Shown here piece by piece: positions 46,241-57,851 of a stretch of 64,000 bases of DNA. Both the position numbers and the translations under genes were made by a program. The DNA is taken from positions 2,854,450 to 2,918,449 of the forward strand of contig NC_020167.2 of NCBI RefSeq assembly GCF_000224145.3, given 5' to 3'. The notes under the pieces are model-generated. The model saw nothing but the letters and a program-made list of their open reading frames with translations, was not told the origin of the DNA and searched no databases. Numbering within the stretch: the stretch's first letter is position 1; each line of letters starts with the position of its first letter. This DNA is from Ciona intestinalis. Taxonomy: Eukaryota > Chordata > Ascidiacea > Phlebobranchia > Cionidae.

Positions 46241-48652
46241 ATGTCGCGGATTCGTCTACTACTTGGTTTTATTTTCGCGCTGTTAAATTCAAGCGCCCTT
46301 GGACTCGAATACGATTTCGTAACGAGCGGCTCGGTTACAAAACTAATGAACAAAGTTTACACTGTACGTTTGCATTCACACGATGTCAAATATGGCTCCG
46401 GAAGCGGTCAGCAGTCAGTGACGGGTATGAACTCACAAAACGATGCCAACAGTTACTGGCAAGTTCGCAGCCCAACAGACGAACACATAACAAGAGGAAC
46501 TCCTATCAAATGTGGCCAAAGCATTCGGCTAACTCATATAAACACCAATACCAACTTACATAGTCACCACTTTAAAGCTCCACTGTCAAAAGAACAGGTA
46601 TGTGTATTACCTGTATGAATATTTTTTTAACTTTTGTTTTACTGTTGCAAAATTGGTTTCTCAGCTTACTATAAATATTTATCAATTTTGGGGATTTTGG
46701 TTGAAGAAATAATACAAATTAAAAAGAATCAAGAATGGCCGTCTGGCGCTGTGGCTCAGTGGTTTGGCGCCTGCATCGAAACCAAATTGTCCCCATTTGA
46801 TGCTCGGCAGCAGTACTTAAACTGATCCGTGTATGTGTCCTTGGGCAAGACACTTAACAAAAATTGCTCCAACCCAGCGGTCACTAATGGGTTGTCCAAA
46901 TTGTAAGCCATATTAAATATAAATCATACACAAAGTTGAAAACTAGGGTAACTCTTAAGCACAAAGGATAAAAAAATGGTTTCTATATTTGTCTGACTGC
47001 GATGCGGTGTCGTGGCAACTTAAATGGGCTTTCCGGGTGTTGGGGTAATGGGCCAAATCTGGCGTAATACTCAGGTCCTTGACAAGGACCTCACCCATAA
47101 GGAATAAAAAGAATAACCATTGACATTAAACTGAATACGCATCTTGACCAGCAACATTTGTTGCTTACGATAGTGTCTAGTCATGAAGTATTCACCCAGT
47201 GTGCTAAGAGCCAAATCCAAGACTTAAGTGATGCTAATATAAACCAACAAAGTGGAAATTTTCAGACAGTTGGATTTCGCCTGTTTCTCTTGACGTTTTT
47301 TTTCTCGACGATTTCTTCAGACGAGCGGGAATTTTTATACCCATACATACTTTTTAAGGGCATTTTAGATACTTTCTATCCCATAAAAATCAATCTGTTT
47401 CCAGCAGCTTAATCTGTAACATATTTAGTGACCTACTTAGTACATATACTAGCCAAAATTAAAAAACGTAACTAAACTTAAATCTTACTAGTTACTTAAT
47501 GTATATACATGTTACATTTGACCATAAGACCCAGACCCGCAAAAAGGATATTTTTTTTGTAACAGTGCAAGCAGCAAGTTTCGACACTGCTAATTGTCTT
47601 GTATTAAAATTTCGGCATGGGTTGTTCGTTGCGTGTTTCACCAACTACCACGTTTTATTGGCATGGCGACACTTAACGAAATAATCATGGTGTGATGGAA
47701 AGGAAATAATCATGTTGTGATGAAAATGGTTACGGTCAATAACAACACCTAAAAAACAATCATTTACACAGCAGCGTGTAGGTTAGAAGTGCTGGTTAAC
47801 CTGTATAGCGTTTGACCTGTACAGAACCCACAAACAGGAGATCTTATTTGTGGTTATGCGTTTTCTTTTGTCAGAACTGCATCAAGTATTGTTTAAAAGA
47901 TGATATTGAATTTACATATTTACAGCTATATTAAAAACATAGGCAATGTTAGTACAAAAATTACTTTTAATTGTCCCTAAGTGACCACTTTGTAGAAAGT
48001 TAATAAAAAGGTTATGCAAATAAGAGTTGATAAATTGCTGTTCTTCTTGAAACTTTAAGTAATGTTATGATGATGTTTAATGTATAAAATACAGTTTAAT
48101 GTGCTGTCTAAACACTGTTATTTAAATAGTCAACCCTGGGTAAACAGTTTGTATTGTTCTGTCAGAAACTTTGATACCGCACAAAACCCACAAATGAAAG
48201 GTTATTTTTTTTAAAGAGGCCGGTGCACTGTGTTTGTTGGGTGACTAATATTTATATTTTGCCCAAGATTTTTGAAGGTGTACTTATTTATAAGTACGCT
48301 ACCTATTTAACTGATACATCAATAAGTCATGATGCCATGTTGATTTGGTGGCTAATAAAGAATTTGTTCCATTTAGGAAGTAAGCGCGTTCGGCACAGAT
48401 GGAGAAGGCGACCACCTTGATAACTGGGTTGTTGTGTGTTCTGGTAAATACTGGAAAAGAAACAACTTCGTTCGATTCCAGCACAAGGAAACTAAAGCAT
48501 ATCTCACATGCTCGGATCAAGTGTTTGGCCGACCAATACATGGGCAACAAGAGGTAATGGCCACACTGCGTGATGACACTGGATCTGCAAACTATTGGAA
48601 ATCCATGGAAGGAGTGTTTCTTAAGCCTACAGAAACCCCCAACAAGAATTAA
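46241..48652 (+). CDS. SDF2: SDF2/SDF2L1-like ER MIR-domain protein
   Basis: Two exons, 46241-46597 and 48377-48652 (TAA 48650-48652), give 210 residues; the human paralogues are 211 and 221. The start MSRIRLLLGFIFALLNSSA is a signal peptide. Three MIR repeats follow: VTSGSVTKLMNKVYTVRLHS, then HITRGTPIKCGQSIRLTHI with TNTNLHSHHFKAPLS, and NFVRFQHKETKAYLTCS. Known role: ER-lumen partner of the DnaJ protein ERdj3, keeping client proteins soluble; SDF2L1 is induced by ER stress. The protein ends EGVFLKPTETPNKN with no HDEL-type retrieval signal. The sequence cannot tell SDF2 from SDF2L1, and tunicates may have a single ancestor-like gene. The start is the first in-frame ATG and gives the signal peptide. 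Confidence 0.94.
46598..48376 (+). other. SDF2 intron (1.8 kb)
   Basis: The single intron carries a near-complete SINE at 46736-47112. The rest is AT-rich unique sequence with short open frames of no recognisable kind. Donor GTATGT, acceptor ATTTAG. Confidence 0.7.
46736..47112 (+). repeat. full-length tRNA-derived SINE
   Basis: The head GGCGCTGTGGCTCAGTGGTT is an A-box match. The B-box region is altered (GCATCGAAACCAAATTGTCC). Then come CCTTGGGCAAGACACTTAAC, CAGCGGTCACTAATGGGTTG and the tail GGTGTTGGGGTAATGGGCCA ending GGACCTCACCCATAAGGAAT. This is the longest copy in the window and shows how the scattered fragments fit together. Confidence 0.75.
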
Positions 48653-49889
48653 CACTACTGTTTTCTAAATGTTGTTTAAGATTTGGTGCCTTAAAAGATT
48701 TCAAATTTAATAGCCAAATTACCCATGGATAGAAGTTTCAATTTTTGCACACATCAATTTTTGGTCAGGGCGTACTTAAATATGGTTATATGTAAACTGG
48801 TAATACCTCCTCTAAATTTTCTGCTCATGTTACTATTTATAACCTGGTAATTCAGTTTATTACATACAGCACTGTACTGGGTAATTATAAGAAAATGTTG
48901 TTTAATTACCACATTCACCACAGTTTCTTGTTAAGATTTTTAAAATACTACGAGTTTGAAAAGACGTGTTTTGGTTAGGCAAATATTCAAGAAAACATAT
49001 CTAACCATTTATCCAGTTAAAATGATTTGTTTCAAACTTGTGCATTTTATGTAGAAGGTATAAAAAACTAAACATTTTACCTATCTCTCTCCATCTCTAA
49101 TTTGGCATTAGATCTGTATTATGTGTTGTGATGCAGCCAATGTAGATCTGTATATGGTAGCGGTCATTGTTCAACATACAATAAATATGTACCTGAATCT
49201 GTTTAATTTGTTTATGCGACTGTATTGCAAAATATACTTCAGGTTTATTAGCTTTTATCTTTCTTATAAATAAGATTAGGAAAACAAGTCTCTTTTATGG
49301 GTTTTCTATTTTCATTTAAACAAATTTAATTGGCGTATGTTTTTTTGTGTTTTTAGGTGTCTATTTAAGTAGGTAGGAAATTTAAAACTTAATAAAATTA
49401 TACAAAAGTTCAATTGATGAGGTTTGCTGGTAAGTTCTTACTTTTCTTAGAAGTGTAAATGCAATGAAATCCTAATGCCTGCAGTCATGTATTGATTCAA
49501 TAAAAAGCATCTTCCATCTTATTTAATTAAAACCTGCGCCAGACGCTTATTGTTTGTTTAGTGTCAGTATTGATTAGAAGGATGTGACCACTTGATATTT
49601 CAAACAGGTTGGTCTCCATATAATATAGCTTACTAAGCACAGGCTGGGAAAGCACTGAACTTAATTTTGTCAGTTAAAATGTTATAAAATCATGTAAATT
49701 TCTTATAAAACTTCCAACCATGTAAATTTAGTTTATCTGTTATTGTATTTATATGAGGGATTAGATAGCACTTTTTATTACATTGAGGAAAGGCATGCAG
49801 AAATAAATGTGGCTAGGTTTACCAAACTGTTAAAGTTTAGTTAAATAGTTCCAGAAATTTGTTTGTGTTGTTAGGTGACTGGCATAAAG
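48653..49889. other. SDF2 3' UTR and SPR upstream region
   Basis: An AATAAA at 49180-49185 is a reasonable SDF2 polyadenylation signal about 530 bp after the stop. The rest up to SPR is AT-rich with no SINE, MITE or coding signal. A TTGTTAG at 49868-49874 lies 15 bp before the SPR ATG. Confidence 0.55.
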
Positions 49890-50651
49890 ATGGCTTTTCA
49901 CAATTCTGTTGTGATTATAACTGGAACAAATAGAGGTTATGGTGTTCATTTATCGGAAACTGTAGCAGCAAAACTCAGTGGGGATTCTCTTCTTATTTTA
50001 ACAGCAAGAAATAAAGATGGATTGGAGAAAACCAAGAATAAAATTGAAGCATTGATCAATGGAAATAATTTTAAAGTTTTGAGCGTCATGTGTGATTTAT
50101 CTAAGCAAGATAAAGTATCTGGTTTCATTGCAAAGTGTTTGGAGAACATAGATCTCTCAAAATTCAGCACAGCCATGTTTATAAACAATGCTGGTACTTT
50201 GGGTGATGTAAATATTAAACTTAAAGATCAAAACAATGCAAACTTACTTAATGGTTATTTCCAGTTTAATGTTATCAATGTTATGATGCTAAATTCTGCA
50301 TTTCTGAAAAGTTTTGCTGCAAAAAAGTGTTTTCTGATAAACATTTCTTCTCTTGCTGCCATTCAGCCCTTCAGTACAATGGGGCTGTACTGCACAGGTA
50401 AAGCAGCAAGAGATATGATGTTCAAGGTGCTTGCTGTTGAAAATCCAGAGCTAAGAGTGTTGAACTGGTCTCCAGGACCAATGATAACAGGCATGACTAA
50501 CACCATGAGAGGATGCTGTGATGAAACTGTAGCCACAATGTTTAAAAATTTTGACTATGTTCCACTCGAAGTATCAGCAGCAAAACTGATGGCAATCCTT
50601 GAGAAAAATGAATTCAAATCTGGTGATCATATTGACTATTTCGATGAGTAA
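49890..50651 (+). CDS. SPR: Sepiapterin reductase, intronless
   Basis: One uninterrupted frame of 253 codons (TAA 50649-50651); human SPR is 261 residues. It is a short-chain dehydrogenase: the NADPH-binding motif TGTNRGYG replaces the human TGASRGFG, followed by LTARN, INNAG, the catalytic serine in NISSLAAIQPF, and the YxxxK pair in LYCTGKAARDMMF. WSPGPM and the ending KSGDHIDYFDE match the SPR-specific end (human KSGAHVDFYD). Known role: last step of tetrahydrobiopterin synthesis, reducing 6-pyruvoyl-tetrahydropterin in the cytosol. In tunicates this would feed aromatic amino-acid hydroxylases and pterin pigment. A GTG 15 bp upstream is in frame, but the ATG gives MAFHNSVVIITG, the natural start. 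Every other complete gene here has introns. Confidence 0.93.
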   Translation: MAFHNSVVIITGTNRGYGVHLSETVAAKLSGDSLLILTARNKDGLEKTKNKIEALINGNNFKVLSVMCDLSKQDKVSGFIAKCLENIDLSKFSTAMFINNAGTLGDVNIKLKDQNNANLLNGYFQFNVINVMMLNSAFLKSFAAKKCFLINISSLAAIQPFSTMGLYCTGKAARDMMFKVLAVENPELRVLNWSPGPMITGMTNTMRGCCDETVATMFKNFDYVPLEVSAAKLMAILEKNEFKSGDHIDYFDE

Positions 50652-51757
50652 AAAGGTGTACAGACTACTGGAGAACGTTTTTTATCCCATATATAAATTA
50701 AATGTACACAACCTGCACCAAATTGCTGCTTACTCAACACAAAATACCAAATCCATGGACTGTATACGTTTGATCACATGCTGACTGTTTCACACTTTTC
50801 CATATATAAACATAGTTTTTACATTATCTGTATTACATGTTTTAATATCCCTTTTTAAAGCCTCAACTTAACACAGGTTCTGTTTAATCTTTTTGCTTAA
50901 CTTACTGTTTTGTATGCAATTAATTTCTTTGTCTTTGTGTTTGTATATGTTAATGGTGATAAAACATATGTAAATAAAAATAAATGTTTACCGCATACTT
51001 TCTGTACTGTAGGACTGGACAATGCAAAAGTATATTAATGCTAAAGATTATACTGGCAGGTTCCCTTTAAAATATATTTGTATTTTCTTTTGTTAACAAA
51101 CCTAAAAATAAACTTATTTAATTATCATAAAAGTGTCTAGGCCAAATTGCCATTTATGGTTATTAAAATTGTTTTCAACATGAAAGGGCAAGAAACATAA
51201 TGTGGTGTTGTTTTATATTATCCTTTTGTGATCACTTCATTAGTAAAATATCTCCTGTTTCTGCTGTGGAGCGGTACTCTTAACATAGCAGTGTTGTTAA
51301 TTTGAAACTATCATATCCTGGTATTAGCATTGTCTAATTTTATAGCCAGTCAAGTTACTGATTAATAAAAATGATATTTAGCATTTTAGTCTTATAGTCA
51401 GTCAAGTTACTGATTAATAAAAACTGGACAGTACACTAAATATTGCTGATTGAGGTTAGACTCAGTTAAGGGTCATAATACTAGTTAGTTTTGAAACAAG
51501 CAGCAGTTAAACTTTATTACAAAGCTTTTGAATTGATTGCTTTATCAGAAAATGACAAAGTGATAAGTCAGTATTTTGCTATATATTTATAATAATAAAC
51601 ATTCCATTGTTAAGTATAAAACTAAAACTTTTAATAAAAGCATATACAAACATATTAGTGGGATGCACTCCTAATATACTTTTACATTACTTTAAAGAGG
51701 TTGACTTTGTTAAGTTAGGTAAATTTGTGATATAACTGGTGGACTTAGTAATGCATT
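50652..51757. other. SPR 3' UTR and SRD5A3 upstream region
   Basis: An AATAAA at 50973-50978, about 320 bp after the stop, is the likely SPR polyadenylation signal. A 52-bp-period direct duplication lies at 51341-51425. No other feature was seen; the region before the SRD5A3 ATG has no evident TATA box. Confidence 0.5.
51341..51425. repeat. direct repeat CAGTCAAGTTACTGATTAAT, two copies
   Basis: Copies at about 51341-51374 and 51393-51425 share TATAG[CT]CAGTCAAGTTAC and TGATTAATAAAAA, period about 52 bp. Each copy carries an AATAAA. Confidence 0.7.
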
Positions 51758-53673
51758 ATGGTACCTGATCATTATACTTATATACTTGGAATCCCTATTA
51801 ACCTCATGAGTGTGTTATGGGCAACCATGAGTGCGGTTTTAATCACAACCTATGCAGTGAACCACTTGGTAAATGCTGGTGGGGTTGTTGGCTCAATGTC
51901 CAAGTATTTAACAGATTATGGGAAAGCAAGCACAACAGTCAGGAGCTTGGATGTTCCTAAAAGGTTGGTATACAGAAAAAAACTTTTTACAGTATTTTTT
52001 ATATTTTTTTTAGCCTTTAATTGTGTTTCTTGTTTATCTATTCAGTTACTTCACACATTATTACATTCTTGCTTCGATATGGAACACTGTTTGTTTTATT
52101 ACAATATCAAGAATCTGCTTTGGATTAATGACTAACAACTGGATTGCTTCATTATTTTTAATGCACAGTACAGCTAATGCATCAGGTAAATTCACACTGG
52201 AAACTGACTTAAAGCTAAAAAATACCAAACACAACATTTTTAGCTGGACGTATTCTGTTTATTTATAAAAAAGATTCTCAGAGTTCATTTAAAGATGTTT
52301 AAAAACTTTAGACGATGCATTAAAAATGGGTACTCTTAGGCATGTTGTTTTACTGTTGTCACTGACTCTATATTGATATTATATATGATCTTTGAATCCC
52401 CAATGTACAAAAAAAGCTTTTTTTCGGATTTACATATTTCCATAAAACTTTTTCAAAATGTTTATTTAATTCTAAATATATGGTTTAAATCATTGACTGT
52501 CTGTTAAGATTGACTTCTTGTTAAATAAAAGTTTAACGAACTTACTCTTATACAGGCGACAAATTGTCTTTACTGTTATGTATGCTCATGCTCACAGTGC
52601 ATTCGATGAAACGTTTGTATGAATGTTTGTTTATCAGCGTGTTCTCAAACAAAACCAAGATGGGGATCATTCAATATGTTTGGGGTAACACATACTACAT
52701 TCTTCTAGTAAGTATTGCAATAAAATGGAAAATTATTGCATTTATAAACTAAATGTATCTTTGTAAAACACCTTTGTAATGCTGAAATAATATACTTAAA
52801 TTTTCATTGCCAGGCCCTTAAAAATTGTGATCCGTAACATACACTGAAATAAATCTAACAATAAATTACGAAGTAACCAATTTATAGGAAACTAATGCTT
52901 ACTGGTACAGTGGTACTGCTGTTTTAAATAACATCGAATTTTTAAGGCACCAACAATGATATCAGAATGTTTGCCTCTGCACAAACTTCCATTTGGAAGT
53001 TTTCAAGTAAGACACTTCATGGGAATTGTGGTTTTTCTGATCGCATCATTTTATCATCACCAAAGTCATATTATACTTGCGGATTTAAGGAAGAAAGGTG
53101 AGTATTAATGTGTTTCTATTAGGAGTGATGCTCGTTGTGTAAAAGGCAGAAAACTTAAGTAACATAATGTTAACAATATTTTTTATTATTGTATGAGTGG
53201 TTTTCTTAAAATCGAAAAAATAAACTTGAATTTTAAAAAAGATTTGTGCAATTTTAGAATATTTCTCTCCAGAACTACAAACCGGCGAATAAAATTGAAA
53301 TTCCAATATATATTTAAATAATTTAGATTTTCTAGGTAACATTAACTAAATCATGTGATTTATATCAATTTTCATTTCAGTTTGCTGTAAAAGATCGTTT
53401 AAATTATTTACAGGATCAATAAAAAAAGATGCGCATGGTATTCCTCAAGGAGGACTCTTCAACCTTGTCTCATGTCCTCATTATTTTGCTGAAGTTTTAG
53501 TTTATATTTCCATCACTATAATTTTAGGAGCTCAGTGTCAAACATGGTTTTTGGTCTTGCTGTATAACATATTTGCCCACGCTAACATGGCAATGGGTGC
53601 TCACACTTGGTACAGAAACACGTTTAAAAATTACCCACCTAATCGTAAAGCATTTATCCCATTTGTTCTGTGA
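51758..53673 (+). CDS. SRD5A3: SRD5A3, polyprenol reductase
   Basis: Five exons in one frame: 51758-51963, 52046-52185, 52556-52707, 52947-53097, 53414-53673 (TGA). They give 302 residues; the human protein has 318. Hydrophobic segments dominate (GIPINLMSVLWATMSAVLIT; YYILASIWNTVCFITIS; GIVVFLIASFYH; VLVYISITIILG). Family signatures: VRSLDVPK at the first junction, LHSLRRLFECLYVSVFSN-like VHSMKRLYECLFISVFSN, then LFNLVSCPHYFAEV and the end NRKAFIPFVL (human KHRKAFLPFLF). Known role: an ER membrane enzyme reducing polyprenol, needed for dolichol and so N-glycosylation; also steroid 5-alpha-reductase activity. The ATG at 51758 is the first in this frame. Another ATG seven bases upstream is out of frame. 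Confidence 0.92.
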
Positions 53674-54378
53674 TTTTTTTGAGTAAGAAAATTTTTTTTG
53701 TAATTGCCACTGTTTAATAACTTTGTTATTATTATAGGAAATTTATTCGTACATGTAATTTGAAAACCATACTTTTTGGTTCCAATTATTTGTGTGCTGC
53801 TTGTAACCTCATTTTTACATTACAGTTGCTGAGGGTGTAGTAGCATTGTAGGGTGTTGTATGCAACTTATTATAGTTAGCCTTTTAATTACCCCTTTTAC
53901 TCCAACAGTCGACTAATCAAATGAGAAGTAACCAACAAAGCAGTTTTTAAACCACATTTGTGGTGATGTGGCAGTAGGTAAAATGTTTTTATAAATCTAT
54001 TATTACCATTACCCATTAAGACCCCTTCCTAGAAGACTCCCGTTGTCAAACTGTTTTATTTAATATCATCAACAGAATAACCAGTACCACACGCTTTGTG
54101 TCAAGCTTTTATATTCTAGAATTACACATTAACCAAAACCCATATACATAACAATTTTACGAATAAGCTTGTAAGTAAATTATTACTGGAATTTCAGCTT
54201 CATTTTTTAAATAATAGGTTACACTGAAGCATAAATATTGTAAATATATTGTCACTAAACAAAAATATTACACCTTTATTGCAGCATACTTGTAATTAAA
54301 GAGGTATGTAAAAAATTATGTTGGATATAATTAAGTTGTGTGGATTGCTTGCTAAAAATGCATAATTAGTAGTAACAA
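53674..54378. other. SRD5A3/FAXDC2-like convergent 3' region
   Basis: 705 bp lie between two convergent stop codons. A minus-strand AATAAA (TTTATT at 54275-54280) is well placed for the FAXDC2-like gene, about 100 bp past its stop. I see no clean AATAAA for SRD5A3, which may use a variant. There is no coding signal. Confidence 0.5.
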
Positions 54379-56059
54379 TTATTTTTCTTTTTGAACTTCA
54401 TCTGGATACTGGACATCTATGGGTGTAAGGCTATAAAATGGTCTATCTCTTTTGGCTTCAATAGATTTTTGAAAGACAAGATTTGTTTTGTAAACACCAT
54501 CAAAAAAAGGATCGCAGTAGTTCTGGTTAAATCTGGAAAATTTAGGTTACATTAGAAATTCCTAGGATTTTAGTGTTGGTGACCAGCAGTGCAAAACATT
54601 GTAGATGTGATCTGCATAGATCTTGCCAAAAAATTTACAAACAACCATTTTTTCTAAGCCATATAACACACAAGACACATCACCATGTAAAGGCAACATT
54701 GCAAAATCCTTACTTAACGTGATGGTAGTTGTGATATTGAGGAGAAGATAAAAATGGAAGATGGTAGTTGCTGTGATGGTAAGAACTTTCCATTTGAGCA
54801 TAAATAATCCACCACCATGTAAGAGAGAGATGAGATCCAAGCAAAACAGGTCCAATGAAGTAAGGAACAAAGTTGGAAAACTTCAGAAAACAGTTTGTAT
54901 TTTAAGATTCTGTAAATATTTTTTACAGATAGCAGACTATGTCCTGTGTTTTTTTAGAAATACATTACCTATTGATTATAAGACACAACCAAACAATAGT
55001 ACTTTCTACTTTGTGAAAGTTGACAAAACAAGCTGACACGTTACATTACATCAGCATTATATATTTGACTTACGATGTGGTCAATTGGATGAGAATAAAC
55101 AGAAGCAATGCTAATGGGTGCTACCCATTCATGGTGCATTTTGTGAAAGTATTTGTATATCGAAGGATGATGCATCAATCTGTGGAAAATATATTTCACT
55201 TGATTTGGTTCAAGTTAAAGAGATAGAAATATGAAACTAACGATGTGGAAATAGGAAAAATTGTTGAAAAAAGAGGACCTGTGGACCAAATATGCATTAT
55301 ATATTTATACTTTGGAAAAAAGTTCCATAAATATATATAGCCAATCATACTTGTGTAAATAGAAAAATGCAATGATGTTTAAGTATCCAAAACCAACATA
55401 AAGAAGATACATCTTCCAGAGTTGTGGTACAGGTTGATCACATGACATGCCAGTAAGTTTCATGATTGGATACGAGAGATAGATGAGAACACAGGAGAGA
55501 ATTTCATTGAATAAAACTACAGCACAGCACGCACCAGAAGAATCGACGTGATTCCACCTTGGATACATATGTATATTTGTACATTAGTGCTGACCAAACT
55601 TTTTGTAACAAATTTTGCAACTAAGTTACAATGATATCTGCCTTTGTTGATAATAAAAAAGGTTACCGGAAAATTCTTATCTTTCTGTATTTTGTATTTG
55701 AGCATCCATTTTGGCTTTCCGGTAAAATCAACATACATAAAGAATGCATTTAAAACCAAGAATGAAATGAAATGAACCAAAGAAGTTCCTGAAACAAAAA
55801 TGCTTATCTAAATATGTGAACAATTGTAGAAATTTTCTTTATTCTTTAGGATATTCTGACGCTCATAGGATAAATATAATCTTTATTTTCGAAATAGTAC
55901 TTTTACACGTTACAAAATGTACACCCAAACATTTTATAAAATATTATTACCGAAAGTGAATATCAATCTGTCATCATGATTAAATAGCCACAAAATCTTG
56001 AACCACTGTTCATTCAAGAAACTATCCACTTGGTCTATACAGCTGAATATTGATTCCAT
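54379..56059 (-). CDS. Fatty-acid hydroxylase/sterol desaturase family protein, FAXDC2-like
   Basis: Six exons: 56059-55951 (ATG), 55788-55667, 55557-55351, 55179-55074, 54880-54714, 54532-54379 (TAA), about 288 residues. The histidine clusters of membrane di-iron hydroxylases are present: HKLMHHPS, HKMHHEW, and SYHHSNYHLPF with HNYHHVKF. The stretch VDFTGKPKWMLKYKIQ and the ending KFNQNYCDPFFDGVY point to FAXDC2 rather than MSMO1 or CH25H. Known role of the family: oxygen-dependent ER enzymes on sterols and fatty lipids; FAXDC2's substrate has been debated. All junctions keep phase except the second: from GTAACC (after 55667) to the only acceptor (AAG before 55557) the frame is off by one base, although both exons are clearly conserved. 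The cause could be a sequence error, a missed microexon or a non-canonical site. Confidence 0.85.
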
Positions 56060-57851
56060 TTATTGCATGAAAAATTAAAGCAGTGCTTTCTTACAAAAGA
56101 TTGGCTTAAGGTTAAAGCAGTTGGTTAAATAGACAAATATGGTCTCATTTTTTTAATACAAAACCCGAATTTTAGTACCTAACCACAGTAACCACCTTTG
56201 TGGACCAAGGTGGTCCTAGAATACAGATATTGTAGCGGCCATTTTCGATATAACCTTCTACTAAAATTTGGACACTGTACTAACTAGACCCCAGCAGAGT
56301 CGTATAAACACCTTTCTATGGCTCTGGTTGAGACCAGAGTCTGTATATAAACAATATGCTAAATGCTACGTATATTAACATGTTTATATACTAACTTTGG
56401 TTGAGACCAACGTCACGTCAGGAAACGGCGCTTGTGTCCGCTGTCGCATAAAAATCGTGAATATTTATTCCGCTTGCAAGATACACTTCATTTCATATGT
56501 GCAAAATGTTGTCCGAAACACCTATATTTAGATATGTTTATTCGTTGTTAACGTATTGAGTGTCATGGTATTCTCGCACTGCGGTAGATGTGAGATTTAG
56601 TTGGAGGTATAGGCAGAGATTTTACGAGTGGCCCTTTTCATATGTGGTATAAGTCAGTAGGCTTTTTACCGCTTTGGTGTTATTAGACAAAAGCCATTAT
56701 ATTCTTCGCCCGAACCCTACAATGAAACCCAAAATCCAATCCAGGCACAACCAAACCAATAAACAAACTACTAAATCAACTGTTAACAAATTGAAAAGAA
56801 AAATGATGATTAATTAACAGTATTTACAGTCATATAAATAAATACTGCCAAATTTTACTTTGGTAATATAAACGTCACAATAATAATTCGAACTTACGCA
56901 ACAAAGGTTTTTATGTTTTCATAAACTTTAGAAATGCCTTGTTGCCTTTAGAAATGTCTAAAGTAAAACTTTAGAAACTTACTTTAGAAATGTCACCCAT
57001 AAGTTTTTTGTGGCCGATTTTTCAAAATCGGGACTTCCCCTACGGGGCCAATTCCAGTTTCGTTTCACTTTTGCAAACTGGTGAACTGGTGTTGCACCGT
57101 TTAGGTTTTCGTTTGGTTTGATTAGAAAATATATACAACATAGTCTGGACGTTACATTGTGACGGTAAGTTGTTACTTGCTTTCGTACAAACAAATTCAG
57201 TTAATGCTAACAACGGGCAATTCTGCCATGAACAGTTTTCATCGTGAAATGGGGTATACTACTGTAGAGATGGAATAAGCATTACATTTTTATTTCTTTA
57301 ATGAAGCCATTTTAATAGATCGATATATTGATGTTTACATATTTGACTTGTAGCAGCGCTAGTAGAGTAGAAGGCAACTGAAATATTTGGTCACAGTGCC
57401 GGACAAATTGTTAACATAGTAGTCTGACATGCACCAGTATTTATCTTTGCAGTGTACACTGTAAGTCCTATTGTGTTTTGTATGTAATCTAATATGCAAA
57501 GTAAATTCGAGGAAAGCATAGAAGCTGAAGAGATGTAAAACATAAAATATAAAACACTCTCATTGCTTTATTGTTCACAAATAAGTTAACCGCCATTTAA
57601 TCAAAACCTGTGCAAAATTATAATGTTTAAAACAGGCCACAGACTAAGAGAATACCCTAGCAATTAAAATGCCACTAAGTTGCGTAAAAAGTGCAAAATT
57701 AAATTGTTACATGCAATTAGGTTTTCTACAAAGTACAAATACCTATGTCTCTTTTGAGGTTAGAATTATAATTGCTACATTTGTCGCATTGCAAGAAATA
57801 CAACTGTATCAAACTTCTTTGTACAAATGAAAGTACAGCAAAAAAACTCAG
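56060..57851. other. Intergenic region, FAXDC2-like upstream and SARDH downstream
   Basis: About 1.8 kb. A minus-strand AATAAA lies near 57571-57576 (TTTATT on plus, in GCTTTATTG), suitable for SARDH about 280 bp past its stop. The stretch 56300-56640 is less AT-rich, with several CG dinucleotides, and could be promoter or 5' UTR of the FAXDC2-like gene. No confident coding sequence; a 71-codon minus frame at 56979-57194 looks random. Confidence 0.45.

Noticed and set aside
46241..53673. SDF2, SPR and SRD5A3 as a tunicate operon
   Set aside because: The gaps between stop and next start exceed 1 kb, whereas Ciona operon genes are normally separated by almost nothing.
56979..57194. 71-codon minus-strand frame as a small gene
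   Set aside because: There is no recognisable motif, no splice partners and no conservation I can point to; length is within chance expectation.
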